Part shown: positions 5,583 to 13,150 of the stretch, in pieces
Numbering within the stretch: position 1 is the stretch's first letter
Layout: each line of letters begins with the position of its first letter
Virus record (IMG/VR): IMGVR_UViG_3300025598_000231
Coordinates: 1 to 20,289 of that record
Source of the DNA: a virus
Strand: one strand, 5' to 3'
Length of the DNA: 20,289 nucleotides
Position numbers and translations under genes: made by a program
Notes under the pieces: generated by a model
The model's database searches: none
Seen by the model: only the letters and a program-made list of their open reading frames with translations
Told to the model about the DNA's origin: nothing

Positions 5583-6581
5583 ATGGACGGCTTTAAGACA
5601 TTACCCAAGATGCAGTGCTTCAAAGAAGGCGGCTCTGTAGCAGTTAAAAACATTATGAAAAAAGGCGGCATCGCTAAAAAAGGCGTGCCTGCTGTTAAAG
5701 AAAAAGATGAAGGTCCTAAGCGCCAAATGGTTGCTGGCCTAAAAGGCACAACGCCTGATGTTGCTGATGAAACCACAACTACCATGAAAAAAGGCGGCCG
5801 TGCTAAGAAAGCCATGGGTACCGTTCGCAAATATAAAGACGGCGGAGCAGTAGGTGTATACGGCGCTAAGAAAAAATCTGGCGACTACGACAGCATCGAA
5901 AAAGCCAAAGATATCAAGCCAGCTAAAGCTGCAGCTCCATCTAAGGCAGCTGTTAAGCCAGCCATGAAGGGCAGCGACGTTGCTAAAGAAAAAAGCAAAC
6001 CCGCTGGCTCATCAAAAGCTAAGAAAGTAAGCGACAACGCTAAAATGGCTGATGCTAAGTCTGGCGCTAAAGGCGGCCCAAACAAGTACAAAAAAGGCGG
6101 TGAAGTAAAAAAGATGGCTGCCGGTAGCCAAACAGCTCCATTAGCTACCGGCCCAGATTCCATCGCACGCGCCCATCAATTAGCATTAATGCAAGAGATG
6201 CGTAGATTGCCTCCTGCAATGCAATTACAGTTGTTGCAACAACAGCAACGAATTGGCGGCACAGGTGATATGAACGCGTTGGCTAATCAAATGAATCCAC
6301 AACCACAACAGCAACCAATGCCTACTAACATGGGCACCATGGGTCAAAAGCGTGGTGGTAAAGTTAAAAAGCATGCAGCTGGTGGCAAAATTGGAAAAAT
6401 TGCAGCAGGTTTATTTCCGGGTGCATTGTTTGGGCTTCCAACAGCTGCCGCAATATACAGCAATGAAAAAGCTAAAGATGCAAAAGTAGAAGAAGAAACC
6501 GCTGCTAAAGATAAAGAAGCAGAAACTAAATCTGCTCCTGTTGCTAAAAAACGTGGCGGTAAAGCTACAAAGGTTTGCTAA
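5583..6581 (+). CDS. Lysine-rich repeat protein with eight K-x-G-G-type motifs, function unknown
   Basis: This 332-residue protein has about 58 lysines (17%, hand count) and no fold I can name. The double glycine recurs in a fixed setting: KEGGSV (G16-17), KKGGIA (28-29), KKGGRA (71-72), KDGGAV (87-88), KKGGEV (172-173), KRGGKV (258-259), AAGGKI (267-268) and KRGGKA (325-326), usually followed by K-K within four residues. Residues 90-170 are an Ala/Lys/Ser-rich linker, about 194-245 are Gln/Met/Pro-rich, and 273-292 are hydrophobic ([20 protein letters not shown]). It sits first in a block leading into neck and tail genes. A DNA- or capsid-binding virion protein is possible, but this is inference. 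GAGGA six bases upstream supports the start. Confidence 0.7.
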   Translation: MDGFKTLPKMQCFKEGGSVAVKNIMKKGGIAKKGVPAVKEKDEGPKRQMVAGLKGTTPDVADETTTTMKKGGRAKKAMGTVRKYKDGGAVGVYGAKKKSGDYDSIEKAKDIKPAKAAAPSKAAVKPAMKGSDVAKEKSKPAGSSKAKKVSDNAKMADAKSGAKGGPNKYKKGGEVKKMAAGSQTAPLATGPDSIARAHQLALMQEMRRLPPAMQLQLLQQQQRIGGTGDMNALANQMNPQPQQQPMPTNMGTMGQKRGGKVKKHAAGGKIGKIAAGLFPGALFGLPTAAAIYSNEKAKDAKVEEETAAKDKEAETKSAPVAKKRGGKATKVC

Positions 6582-6582
6582 T

Positions 6583-6750
6583 ATGCCAATCGAATCTAAA
6601 CAACAGCAAAAAGCCATGTACGCTGCTGCCGCAGGCAAAAGCAACATTGGCATTCCTAAGAAGGTAGGCAAGGAGTTTATCAAAGCTGGTAAAGCTAAAG
6701 CCAACCTGCCACAGAAGGTAATGAAGAAAGCAGCTGGAAGAGGACGCTAA
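6583..6750 (+). CDS. Small DUF3008-like protein (55 aa)
   Basis: The likely start is ATG 6583, one base after the preceding stop; a longer reading from 6541 would run through the end of the upstream gene and loses the conserved opening. The product begins [20 protein letters not shown], then has [15 protein letters not shown] and a basic end ([11 protein letters not shown]). The order M-P-x-x-S-K-x-Q-Q-x-x-M ... I-P-x-x-V-G-K-E-F resembles small phage and bacterial proteins of the DUF3008 type, for which no role is known to me. It lies between two lysine-rich GG-motif proteins and its stop overlaps the next start (TAATG), so the three are probably made together. Confidence 0.65.
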   Translation: MPIESKQQQKAMYAAAAGKSNIGIPKKVGKEFIKAGKAKANLPQKVMKKAAGRGR

Positions 6751-7220
6751 TGAAAGATTTTAAACAAAACGTCAAAATGATGTGCGCTGGCGGTCACTAC
6801 AAAGAAGGTGGCGACGTTAAGCAAGACAAGCAAATGATCAAAAAAGCATTCAAGATGCACGATGATCAGCTGCATGAGAAAAAGCACACCGATTTGTCTA
6901 AGTTAAAAACTGGCGGCAAAGTTAAAAAAATGGCTGAAGGTAGATTGGTTGATGACATAGATTTTAAAAATGCCAAACCAGTTAAAATGCCATCAGGTGT
7001 TGGAAGAACACCTACGATGAATATTGACGGTAAAGACGTTGAAGTAAGACCGGTTCAGATGCCAACACCTAGACTTAGTGATTTACCAAAAACTGCAAAT
7101 CGTCCTGATGATTTAGTTTATAGATATGCTCCCGGTCAAGGACCAAGCCTATCTGATTGGAAGCGCGGCGCTGCAAGCGGCATGAAAAAGGGCGGTAAAA
7201 CTAAACGCGGGAAAAAATAA
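6750..7220 (+). CDS. Second lysine-rich GG-motif protein, function unknown
   Basis: This 156-residue basic protein shares its N-terminal layout with the product of 5583-6581. Here [20 protein letters not shown] leads into GDV; there [12 protein letters not shown] leads into FKEGGSV. Further GG motifs are KTGGKVKK (G55-56) and MKKGGKTKRGKK at the C-terminus (G148-149). Residues about 65-140 are less basic and contain several prolines, with no family I recognise. Its ribosome binding site (AGAGGA, about 6739-6744) is good. The stop TAA is followed by one codon and then the GTG start of the connector gene in the same frame. The GG-motif proteins may be paralogous at their N-termini; function is not known. 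Confidence 0.65.
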   Translation: MKDFKQNVKMMCAGGHYKEGGDVKQDKQMIKKAFKMHDDQLHEKKHTDLSKLKTGGKVKKMAEGRLVDDIDFKNAKPVKMPSGVGRTPTMNIDGKDVEVRPVQMPTPRLSDLPKTANRPDDLVYRYAPGQGPSLSDWKRGAASGMKKGGKTKRGKK

Positions 7221-7223
7221 GCC

Positions 7224-8297
7224 GTGGCCTATTCTAATACATACAACCAGACTACGGTCGACGTTGATCAGATGATTTCCTACGCCTTTCGTGGTGCAGG
7301 AAAGCAAGCTGAAGAAATCACACCTGAGTACGTACAAGCCGCTAAGCAGGCGCTGTTCTACATTTTGCAGAACTCGTCTAACCGCGGCGTTAACCTATGG
7401 TTGTTAGAGAATATCATCCTTGGTGCGCAAAGTAATCAGCAGATCCTTACTATGCCAATGGGCACGATTGACGTGCGCGAGGCAAATTGGATTTACATCC
7501 AGACACCACAAATTGAGACAGCACTGCCTGTTGACAATTCAACTTCACCAAACGTGTTTGATCAAAACTTAAATGGTTTTGGTACAACTACGGTTAGTGA
7601 AAACTGGTTTGGTGCTCAATATCAAAATCAAACTAGCGTGTATTACGTTGGTATCAATGCCTATGCACCAAACTACGGTAGCGTAACATACACTGGTTTG
7701 GTATATGAAACAAGTAACGATGGTATTACATGGGAACAGCAAGCTGCGTTTGATACGCCACTAACCTTGCAAGACCGTACATGGTCTTACATTCCAATTA
7801 ATCTGACCATTCCGTATTACTTCCATCGTATTCGTTCTACCACATCGACGCCATTTTCATGCCGTCAAATTGTTTTTGCACAATCACAACAAGTTATTCC
7901 ATTAGCACGCTTAAACCGTGATGACTACTGGAACTTACCAAACAAACAGTTTCCATCTGTACGTTCTTTGCAATACTGGTTTAACCGTCAGATTGATCCA
8001 GAGATGTATATCTGGCCTGTACCATCCAACGACTTCCAAGTATTCCAGCTCATTATTGAAAAGCAGATGATGGACGTTGGCTCGTTGACTAATCAGTTAT
8101 ACCTGCCCAACCGTTGGATCCCCTACATTCAAGCTGCGCTCACCCATGAGTTGGCGATGCAGTTGCCCGGTGTTGATATGGGGCGCGTTGCTTACTTGGA
8201 AAAATTAGCACTTAATCTACGTACGCAAGCCGAAGAAGAAGATCGTGATAAGTCACCAATCTACTTCCAACCTAACTACAGCTACTATACACGATGA
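7224..8297 (+). CDS. P22 gp4-like head-to-tail connector protein with inserted beta domain
   Basis: The 357-residue product opens with an all-helical pattern typical of gp4-like tail accessory factors: DVDQMISYAFRGAGKQAEEI, then a helix with AAKQALFYILQNSSNRGVNL and W59. These proteins form a ring beneath the portal and hold packaged DNA in the head. P22 gp4 is about 166 residues; the extra length here lies mostly at about 105-222, a beta-rich insert with TGLVYETSNDGITWEQQAAF and WSYIPINLTIPYYFHRIRS, resembling a discoidin-like sandwich. The helical part resumes with IPYIQAALTHELAMQLPGVD and YLEKLALNLRTQAEEEDRDK. The start is GTG at 7224; no ATG occurs in frame until 7272. The ribosome binding site is poor. 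The stop overlaps the next start by 4 nt. Confidence 0.8.
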   Translation: MAYSNTYNQTTVDVDQMISYAFRGAGKQAEEITPEYVQAAKQALFYILQNSSNRGVNLWLLENIILGAQSNQQILTMPMGTIDVREANWIYIQTPQIETALPVDNSTSPNVFDQNLNGFGTTTVSENWFGAQYQNQTSVYYVGINAYAPNYGSVTYTGLVYETSNDGITWEQQAAFDTPLTLQDRTWSYIPINLTIPYYFHRIRSTTSTPFSCRQIVFAQSQQVIPLARLNRDDYWNLPNKQFPSVRSLQYWFNRQIDPEMYIWPVPSNDFQVFQLIIEKQMMDVGSLTNQLYLPNRWIPYIQAALTHELAMQLPGVDMGRVAYLEKLALNLRTQAEEEDRDKSPIYFQPNYSYYTR

Positions 8298-8914
8298 CCA
8301 GCGCATATCAAATGACCTACGATAATCTCGTAGCTGACATTATTAACTATATGGAGCGTAATGACGCCCAGTTTGTAGCTCAAATTCCAAACTTAATTGG
8401 TTTGGCTGAGTCTGCTATTGCAGCGCAGTTAAAAACGTATTTGCAGTTAACCGTAGTTGAAACAACACTGGCCACTAATCAAGTGGTACTAAACAAACCA
8501 GCACGCTGGCGTAAAACAGTTTCAATGAAGTATAATGGCCAACCTATTTTACTGCGCAGCCAAGATTATGTAGCGCAATATCAAGCTGAATCATCCTCTG
8601 GCACACCGCTTTACTATGCTGATTACGACTATAACAACTGGGCGTTCGCACCAAAACCTGATGCCACATACCCTATTGAAATTTTGTATTACAGCGAAAT
8701 TCAGCCATTAGATTCACAAAATCAACAAAATCTGTTCACGCGCGAATGCCCACAGGCGATGTTGTTTGGCTCTTTATTGCAAGCTCAAGGCTACTTAAAG
8801 GCTTTGGACAAGCTACCAATTTGGAAACAATATTACGACGATTCGTTGGCAGCACTCAAGCAAGAAGACAACCAACGCCGCATCGACAGAAACGTAACGG
8901 TTCAGGAACCCTAA
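8294..8914 (+). CDS. Tail adaptor-like protein (SU10-type adaptor family)
   Basis: The 206-residue product begins with helices (YDNLVADIINYMERNDAQFV, LIGLAESAIAAQLKTYL). A central beta section follows with LNKPARWRKTVSMKYNGQPI and TPLYYADYDYNNWAFAPKPD, then YPIEILYYSEIQPLDSQNQQ. It ends in helices (LFGSLLQAQGYLKALDKLPI). The P-x-x-W-R-K ... Y-Y-A-D-Y-D-Y-x-x-W-x-x-x-P-x-P-D-A-x-Y-P-x-E-I-L-Y-Y pattern is one I associate with the adaptor family of short-tailed phages, placed between connector and nozzle. The ATG lies in a 4-nt overlap with the gp4-like gene, so their amounts are probably coupled. Assignment rests on motif memory and neighbours. Confidence 0.7.
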   Translation: MTSAYQMTYDNLVADIINYMERNDAQFVAQIPNLIGLAESAIAAQLKTYLQLTVVETTLATNQVVLNKPARWRKTVSMKYNGQPILLRSQDYVAQYQAESSSGTPLYYADYDYNNWAFAPKPDATYPIEILYYSEIQPLDSQNQQNLFTRECPQAMLFGSLLQAQGYLKALDKLPIWKQYYDDSLAALKQEDNQRRIDRNVTVQEP

Positions 8915-8917
8915 TAT

Positions 8918-10222
8918 ATGTCACAATCATTTGTATCCCCGTTTACTGGTACCGTTATTGAACCAACGGATGTATCCTATTACGCCTTAGCGTTTAGTTC
9001 TAACACCCAACTTTACTGGCCTCAAGTAGTCAGCGGCACGCAGGTCCCTGCATCACGCATTATGGATTGCACGCCGTCTACTAGCAGTTTGTCAATTGCC
9101 CTACCAGACGCAACTCAAGGATCACTTGGCAGTGATATATTTTTCCGCAATAAAGGCTCTTCAGCATTTACCGTTACAGATATTAATGGTTTAAATGGTG
9201 TTACGGTTAATTCTGGCGTAACAGTTTATTTTTACCTAACCAATAATACCGCTAACGTTAATGGTAGCTGGGGCGTTATTACCTTAGGTACTGGCACTTC
9301 ATCTGCTGATGCGTCTTCGTTGGCTGGCGCAGGATTGACTACAGTATTGGGTCAGTTAGCTGTTACTAGTAACGTTGTTGAAACATCAGTATCACCTTCA
9401 ATTACAAATAGTAGCCGAGCTAATACATACGTATGGGTTGGCGGCGTTGGCACATTCACACTGCCAAGCCTTACCACTTTGTCCCCCGGTTGGTGGATTG
9501 GTTTTAGAAATGGTGGAACTGGCACGTTAACAATTGCAACGCAGACTCCATCAAAAATTAATGGTCTGTCTAGCATTACTGCTAACCCCGGCGATTCTGG
9601 ATTTATTTACTACGAATCAAGCACAGGTAACTTTTTTACTGTTGGTTTAACAAATCAAAACAACGTTACTTTTACCTCTGGAACGTATGACGTTGATAGT
9701 ATCACTGGCAGCACGTTTAATTTAACAACGTACGCACCAACCATTCAAACCTATGTTGCTCTATCTGGCACACGTACAACAGGTTTAAGTATTACGCTTC
9801 CAGCAATCACTCAGTTGTATGTGCTAGTTAATAATACAACATCAGGTTCTTACAACCTTTCATTTAATACAACTGGTAGCAGTTCTGCTCCAGTGGTTTT
9901 ATCTGCTGGTCAAGTTGCGTTAGTGCTTAGCGAAGCGTCTGGTCTATTTACGCTTTCAACAACTAACGCTGGAGTATTTTTTGCTCAAAATGGATCCGCT
10001 ACAGCGCCATCATTTTCGTTTATAAGCGACAACGCAACAGGTATGTATTTACGTGGAACCAGTATTTTAGGTTTAACTGCAAACGGTACTGAAATATTAG
10101 ATTTAAACGGTACAAACGCATTAGCTCCAGTAATTAGCACCCCAGCATCGCTTTTAGTTGGTGGGTCGGAAACAGTTACTGGCACGCTTACAGCGGGACT
10201 TATTAGTGGTGGGACGTTCTAA
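8918..10222 (+). CDS. Beta-repeat virion structural protein (tail fibre or spike type)
   Basis: This 434-residue protein has almost no charged residues and is rich in Thr, Ser, Asn and Gly. Residues 1-50 (SPFTGTVIEPTDVSYYALAF and a QLYWPQ motif) look like a virion-attachment lead. Three similar beta units follow at about 57-123, 168-244 and 277-350. Each has a L-P-x-x-T strand, a glycine-rich turn with F-x-N or V-N-N, and a late aromatic strand. The end contains GSATAPSFSFISDNATGMYL (residues 359-378), a motif common near C-termini of phage fibres. Its place between adaptor and nozzle genes suggests it is attached to the short tail, perhaps as a fibre or decorating protein (inference). Confidence 0.65.
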   Translation: MSQSFVSPFTGTVIEPTDVSYYALAFSSNTQLYWPQVVSGTQVPASRIMDCTPSTSSLSIALPDATQGSLGSDIFFRNKGSSAFTVTDINGLNGVTVNSGVTVYFYLTNNTANVNGSWGVITLGTGTSSADASSLAGAGLTTVLGQLAVTSNVVETSVSPSITNSSRANTYVWVGGVGTFTLPSLTTLSPGWWIGFRNGGTGTLTIATQTPSKINGLSSITANPGDSGFIYYESSTGNFFTVGLTNQNNVTFTSGTYDVDSITGSTFNLTTYAPTIQTYVALSGTRTTGLSITLPAITQLYVLVNNTTSGSYNLSFNTTGSSSAPVVLSAGQVALVLSEASGLFTLSTTNAGVFFAQNGSATAPSFSFISDNATGMYLRGTSILGLTANGTEILDLNGTNALAPVISTPASLLVGGSETVTGTLTAGLISGGTF

Positions 10223-12393
10223 TGGCTGTCGCGCCAGCACAACCAGCGCAACAGCAACAAATTCAGCCCCAGTATAGTCAAGTTTACAAAATGGCTTTAC
10301 CGGGCGGGATAAAACGCGACGGTACTATATTCGAAACACCAGAATACACTGATGGTGTATGGTGTCGTTTTCAGCGTCAAGTGCCTAAGAAAATGGGTGG
10401 CTATCAGGAGATATTTTCTACGTTTGATGGAATTATGCGTGGCATGACCATGAATGGCTACAACGGCGTAAATTATGTGTTTGCTGGAACTCGAGTTGGT
10501 TTAGATGTATTTGCAACTGGACAATCGTTAGGAATTGGTAGCGGCCCATACCGCGCTATATTTATTTCTGGCTATTCTCAGTTTCCAGTTGCTAACACAA
10601 CCATTAGTGCTAGCAATACAACGTCGTTTACAATTAATAGTTCTAATGCAACTCCAGTTAGTTATACACAGCCGTTTTCAAATGGTACGCAAATCATTTT
10701 TTCACAAAGCGGCACTGTAACACCTTACACAGTAACAAATTCTACATTCACATCACCCAACACAGTAGTCACTTTTACACCAGCACATTCTGGTTCTATT
10801 AGTAATGTGTGGTTGTATAACTATAACTTTTCAGCAAATAGCAATTTACTTTGGCAGTTTGATTATCAATATAACCCACAGGGTGGCGCGCTTAATTTGC
10901 TTGCACACCCCGGTTTAAATTTAAACAATATTGATAATGCAATTAAGTCTCAAGTATACATTGGTTCGGTATTACCTAATGCGTCTGAACAATGGACGTT
11001 TTATGGATTAGCTGATACCACTGGGGTTGCTCCAACTTACCAAGCTATTGCAGTGGATGGTGGTGTATGTTCGTTGCACCCATTTATTTTTGTGTATGGT
11101 TCTAACGGATTTATTGCTAATAACAACGTAAGTTCAATATATGCCAACCAATCTTTGACAGATTGGAATGGACCATTAGCAAACCAAGTTAACGTTGCTA
11201 CTGGTAAAGTAGTTTTTGGTATGCCAATCCGCGGTGGTGCTTATTCACCAGCAGGACTATTTTGGGCAACCGATAGTTTGATCCGTGTGCTATTTACTGG
11301 CAGCGCGCCAAACTATTGGACATACGATATTGTTTCTAGCCAGATCTCTATTATGTCATCTCAATCTGTTGTTGAGATGGATGGATTGTATTATTGGATG
11401 GGTGTTGACCGTTTCTATTTATACGACGGTCGTGTTACGGTTGTGCCAAATGATAAAAACGTAAACTGGCTATTTAACAACCTTAATTATCAACAGCGCC
11501 AAAAAGTATGGGCGACCAAAGTTCCACGTTACAATGAGATTTGGTTCTTTTATCCCCGTGGCACAGCGACAGAATGTACTGATGCTATTATTTATAATGT
11601 CAAAGATAAACTTTGGTATGACGCTGGCCAAGCTGTTGGTGCACAACGTTCTTGCGGATACACCACAGAAGTATTCCCAACACCATTATGGGCTGATTGG
11701 AATTATAACGTAACGTTTAGTCAAGACTACGTTACTATTAATCATCCAGCTTCATTACCTGCAGCAAATTCTAGTCAGTTATATTTTGCTGGCGATTTAA
11801 CGCCAACATTTTATCCCGGATCTTATCTAACATTTAGTCAAGCGCCGGGAAATGCAGTATTTCAAATTGCTAATGCTAAATTTTATTCTAATGCAGCAAT
11901 TGGCGCTAATGGTGTAACGTTAGTAACCAGCGCTACATCGTTTGGCGTGGCCCCGTTGGCAAACACTTTGGCGTATCAAATTCAAGGTGGCTACCCAATC
12001 TGGCAACATGAGACTGGGTTAGATCAAGTATCGTTTAAAGAACAAACGGCTATCTATTCAAGCTATACTACTGGCGATATTAGCTGGGTTGGCGGTACAA
12101 CGACACCAGCCAACACACAAGCTATTGGTAATAATCGCCGTATGCACATTCGACGCATTGAGCCTGATTTTGTGCAAGCTGGCAATTTAAGTTTAACCAT
12201 TATTGGTCGTAAATTTGCTGCATCACAAGTAGAAGATTCAGGACCATACGTATTTAGCCCATCTACTGAAAAAATTGATTTGCGCGTTGAGCATCGTGAA
12301 GTTCAATTTCAGGTAGTATCTAACGAGATTGGCGGTAACTATGAACAAGGTCGTTTATTAATTACCCAAGAGTTAGGCGATGAACGTCCTTAA
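10222..12393 (+). CDS. Tail nozzle-like protein (P22 gp10 / T7 gp12 type)
   Basis: The 723-residue product starts with a Gln/Pro-rich lead and then MALPGGIKRDGTIFETPEYT, WCRFQRQVPKKMGGYQEI (residues about 24-64). This opening is one I recognise from packaged-DNA stabilisation or tail-nozzle proteins of short-tailed phages. The rest is beta-rich with propeller-like repeats, including GLYYWMGVDRFYLYDGRV, YNEIWFFYPRG and IIYNVKDKLWYDAG, consistent with the hexameric nozzle that extends the tail tube. Residues about 115-190 are a Ser/Thr/Asn-rich insertion. It follows the beta-repeat gene with a 1-nt overlap and overlaps the next small gene by 14 nt. Family assignment is by pattern and gene order. 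Confidence 0.75.
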   Translation: MAVAPAQPAQQQQIQPQYSQVYKMALPGGIKRDGTIFETPEYTDGVWCRFQRQVPKKMGGYQEIFSTFDGIMRGMTMNGYNGVNYVFAGTRVGLDVFATGQSLGIGSGPYRAIFISGYSQFPVANTTISASNTTSFTINSSNATPVSYTQPFSNGTQIIFSQSGTVTPYTVTNSTFTSPNTVVTFTPAHSGSISNVWLYNYNFSANSNLLWQFDYQYNPQGGALNLLAHPGLNLNNIDNAIKSQVYIGSVLPNASEQWTFYGLADTTGVAPTYQAIAVDGGVCSLHPFIFVYGSNGFIANNNVSSIYANQSLTDWNGPLANQVNVATGKVVFGMPIRGGAYSPAGLFWATDSLIRVLFTGSAPNYWTYDIVSSQISIMSSQSVVEMDGLYYWMGVDRFYLYDGRVTVVPNDKNVNWLFNNLNYQQRQKVWATKVPRYNEIWFFYPRGTATECTDAIIYNVKDKLWYDAGQAVGAQRSCGYTTEVFPTPLWADWNYNVTFSQDYVTINHPASLPAANSSQLYFAGDLTPTFYPGSYLTFSQAPGNAVFQIANAKFYSNAAIGANGVTLVTSATSFGVAPLANTLAYQIQGGYPIWQHETGLDQVSFKEQTAIYSSYTTGDISWVGGTTTPANTQAIGNNRRMHIRRIEPDFVQAGNLSLTIIGRKFAASQVEDSGPYVFSPSTEKIDLRVEHREVQFQVVSNEIGGNYEQGRLLITQELGDERP

Positions 12394-12643
12394 GGGCCAA
12401 CAGTTTTTTCCGTTTTTGCCAGATTATTCTAGCTGGGATGAATTTAATGGAAATCTGGTATTGTTTTATAGCCAGACCCACATACCGTTTGCTCCAGAAG
12501 ATGAGTGGCAAAAGGTTGCTAGAGAAATAGCGCAGTCTGCAGCGTTTCAACCGTATGGTACGCCAGACCCGCAGACTTACGATAGCTGGCAAGATTGGGC
12601 GCATGAGTTTGGAAATTTAGTTAACGGCCCTTTAAAAAGATAG
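12380..12643 (+). CDS. Small conserved protein next to the nozzle gene (87 aa)
   Basis: The product is aromatic and acidic: FFPFLPDYSSWDEFNGNLVL, an IPFAPEDEWQKVAREIAQSA helix, and TPDPQTYDSWQDWAHEFGNL. Repeated W-D/W-Q pairs and the Y-x-x-W-x-D-W-A ending recur in small proteins I associate with gp10-like genes in short-tailed phages, but no function is known to me. The 14-nt overlap with the nozzle gene suggests coupled translation and perhaps a complex with the nozzle. It is the last gene before the gap at 12644-12692. Confidence 0.65.
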   Translation: MNVLKGQQFFPFLPDYSSWDEFNGNLVLFYSQTHIPFAPEDEWQKVAREIAQSAAFQPYGTPDPQTYDSWQDWAHEFGNLVNGPLKR

Positions 12644-12692
12644 GGCGTAAACACTCTTATTTTTGCATTAGTGTATGTAGGAATAGGGGAAA
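12644..12692 (+). promoter_or_regulatory. Intergenic element, weak terminator-like hairpin plus leader
   Basis: GGGCGTAAAC (12643-12652) and TTTTTGCATTAGT (12660-12672) match the sequence behind the lysozyme gene. AGGG (12642-12645) can pair with CTCT (12654-12657) with one G-U pair, followed by TATTTTT, a weaker version of that terminator. The region then runs into AGGGG (12685-12689), the ribosome binding site of the next gene. It may end some transcripts and start others. Confidence 0.4.
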
Positions 12693-13148
12693 ATGATGAT
12701 TACATTTCAAAAAGAGGCGCCCATGCCTTTTGCCAATGAAGCGATGCAGCTGTTCAAAGATCACTATGACGAGATCGCTGAACGTACAGATGTAATAAAA
12801 TTGGATCCAAACCTTGAACAGTACAATATGTTGTACGACAGGGGTATGCTAGAAATCCACACCGCCAGAGATGACGGTAAATTGATTGGTTATAGTTTAT
12901 GGTTTGTTATAAACCACATTCACTATAAAAAAAGTTTAACAGTTACTTCAGACGTTTTATACATTAGTCCGAATTACCGTAAAGGTATGTTGGGCTACAA
13001 ATTTATAAAATGGACTACAGAAGAAATTAAAAAGCGTAAGCCCCAACGTATTCAGTTTCGTATAAAACCATTTTTAGATTATGGTAAATTGATAGAACGC
13101 CTTGGTGGTAATTTTTTTGAAAAAACATATTCAATAGTAATGGAATAA
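12693..13148 (+). CDS. GNAT-family N-acetyltransferase
   Basis: This 151-residue protein has the GNAT layout. The acceptor half carries FKDHYDEIAERTDV. Strands beta 2-4 include LEIHTARDDGKLIGYSLWFV (about 53-72) and DVLYISPNYRKGMLGYKFIK (87-106), where R96-K-G98-M-L-G101 fits the acetyl-CoA pyrophosphate-binding loop. It ends LIERLGGNFFEKTYSIVM, as GNAT proteins often do. The family moves acetyl from acetyl-CoA to an amine; the target is unknown. Placement between the nozzle block and the internal virion proteins suggests action on a virion or early host protein, but that is inference. Starts at 12693 and 12696 are both served by AGGGG; ATG 12723 with AGAGG is a shorter alternative. Confidence 0.8.
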   Translation: MMITFQKEAPMPFANEAMQLFKDHYDEIAERTDVIKLDPNLEQYNMLYDRGMLEIHTARDDGKLIGYSLWFVINHIHYKKSLTVTSDVLYISPNYRKGMLGYKFIKWTTEEIKKRKPQRIQFRIKPFLDYGKLIERLGGNFFEKTYSIVME

Positions 13149-13150
13149 TA

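Noticed and set aside
5549-6163. Long minus-strand open frames opposite the lysine-rich gene (5549-5830, 5885-6163)
   Set aside because: They are mirror frames of a lysine/alanine/glycine-rich coding region, give hydrophobic low-complexity products, and lack ribosome binding sites.
8746-8961. 71-residue plus-strand ORF spanning the end of the adaptor gene
   Set aside because: It overlaps two supported genes in another frame, has no family pattern and no good ribosome binding site.
821-12393. The 14-nt gene overlap as a hallmark unique to the endonuclease insertions
   Set aside because: The nozzle gene and the small gene after it also overlap by 14 nt (12380-12393), so the overlap length alone is not diagnostic; the argument rests on the combined junction layout.
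4959-12651. GCGTAAA as a shared regulatory heptamer of all three large gaps
   Set aside because: It is in all three gaps, but also occurs inside coding sequence (for example near 4779, 8508 and 10466), so the heptamer alone is not specific. Only the longer match between two gaps was kept.
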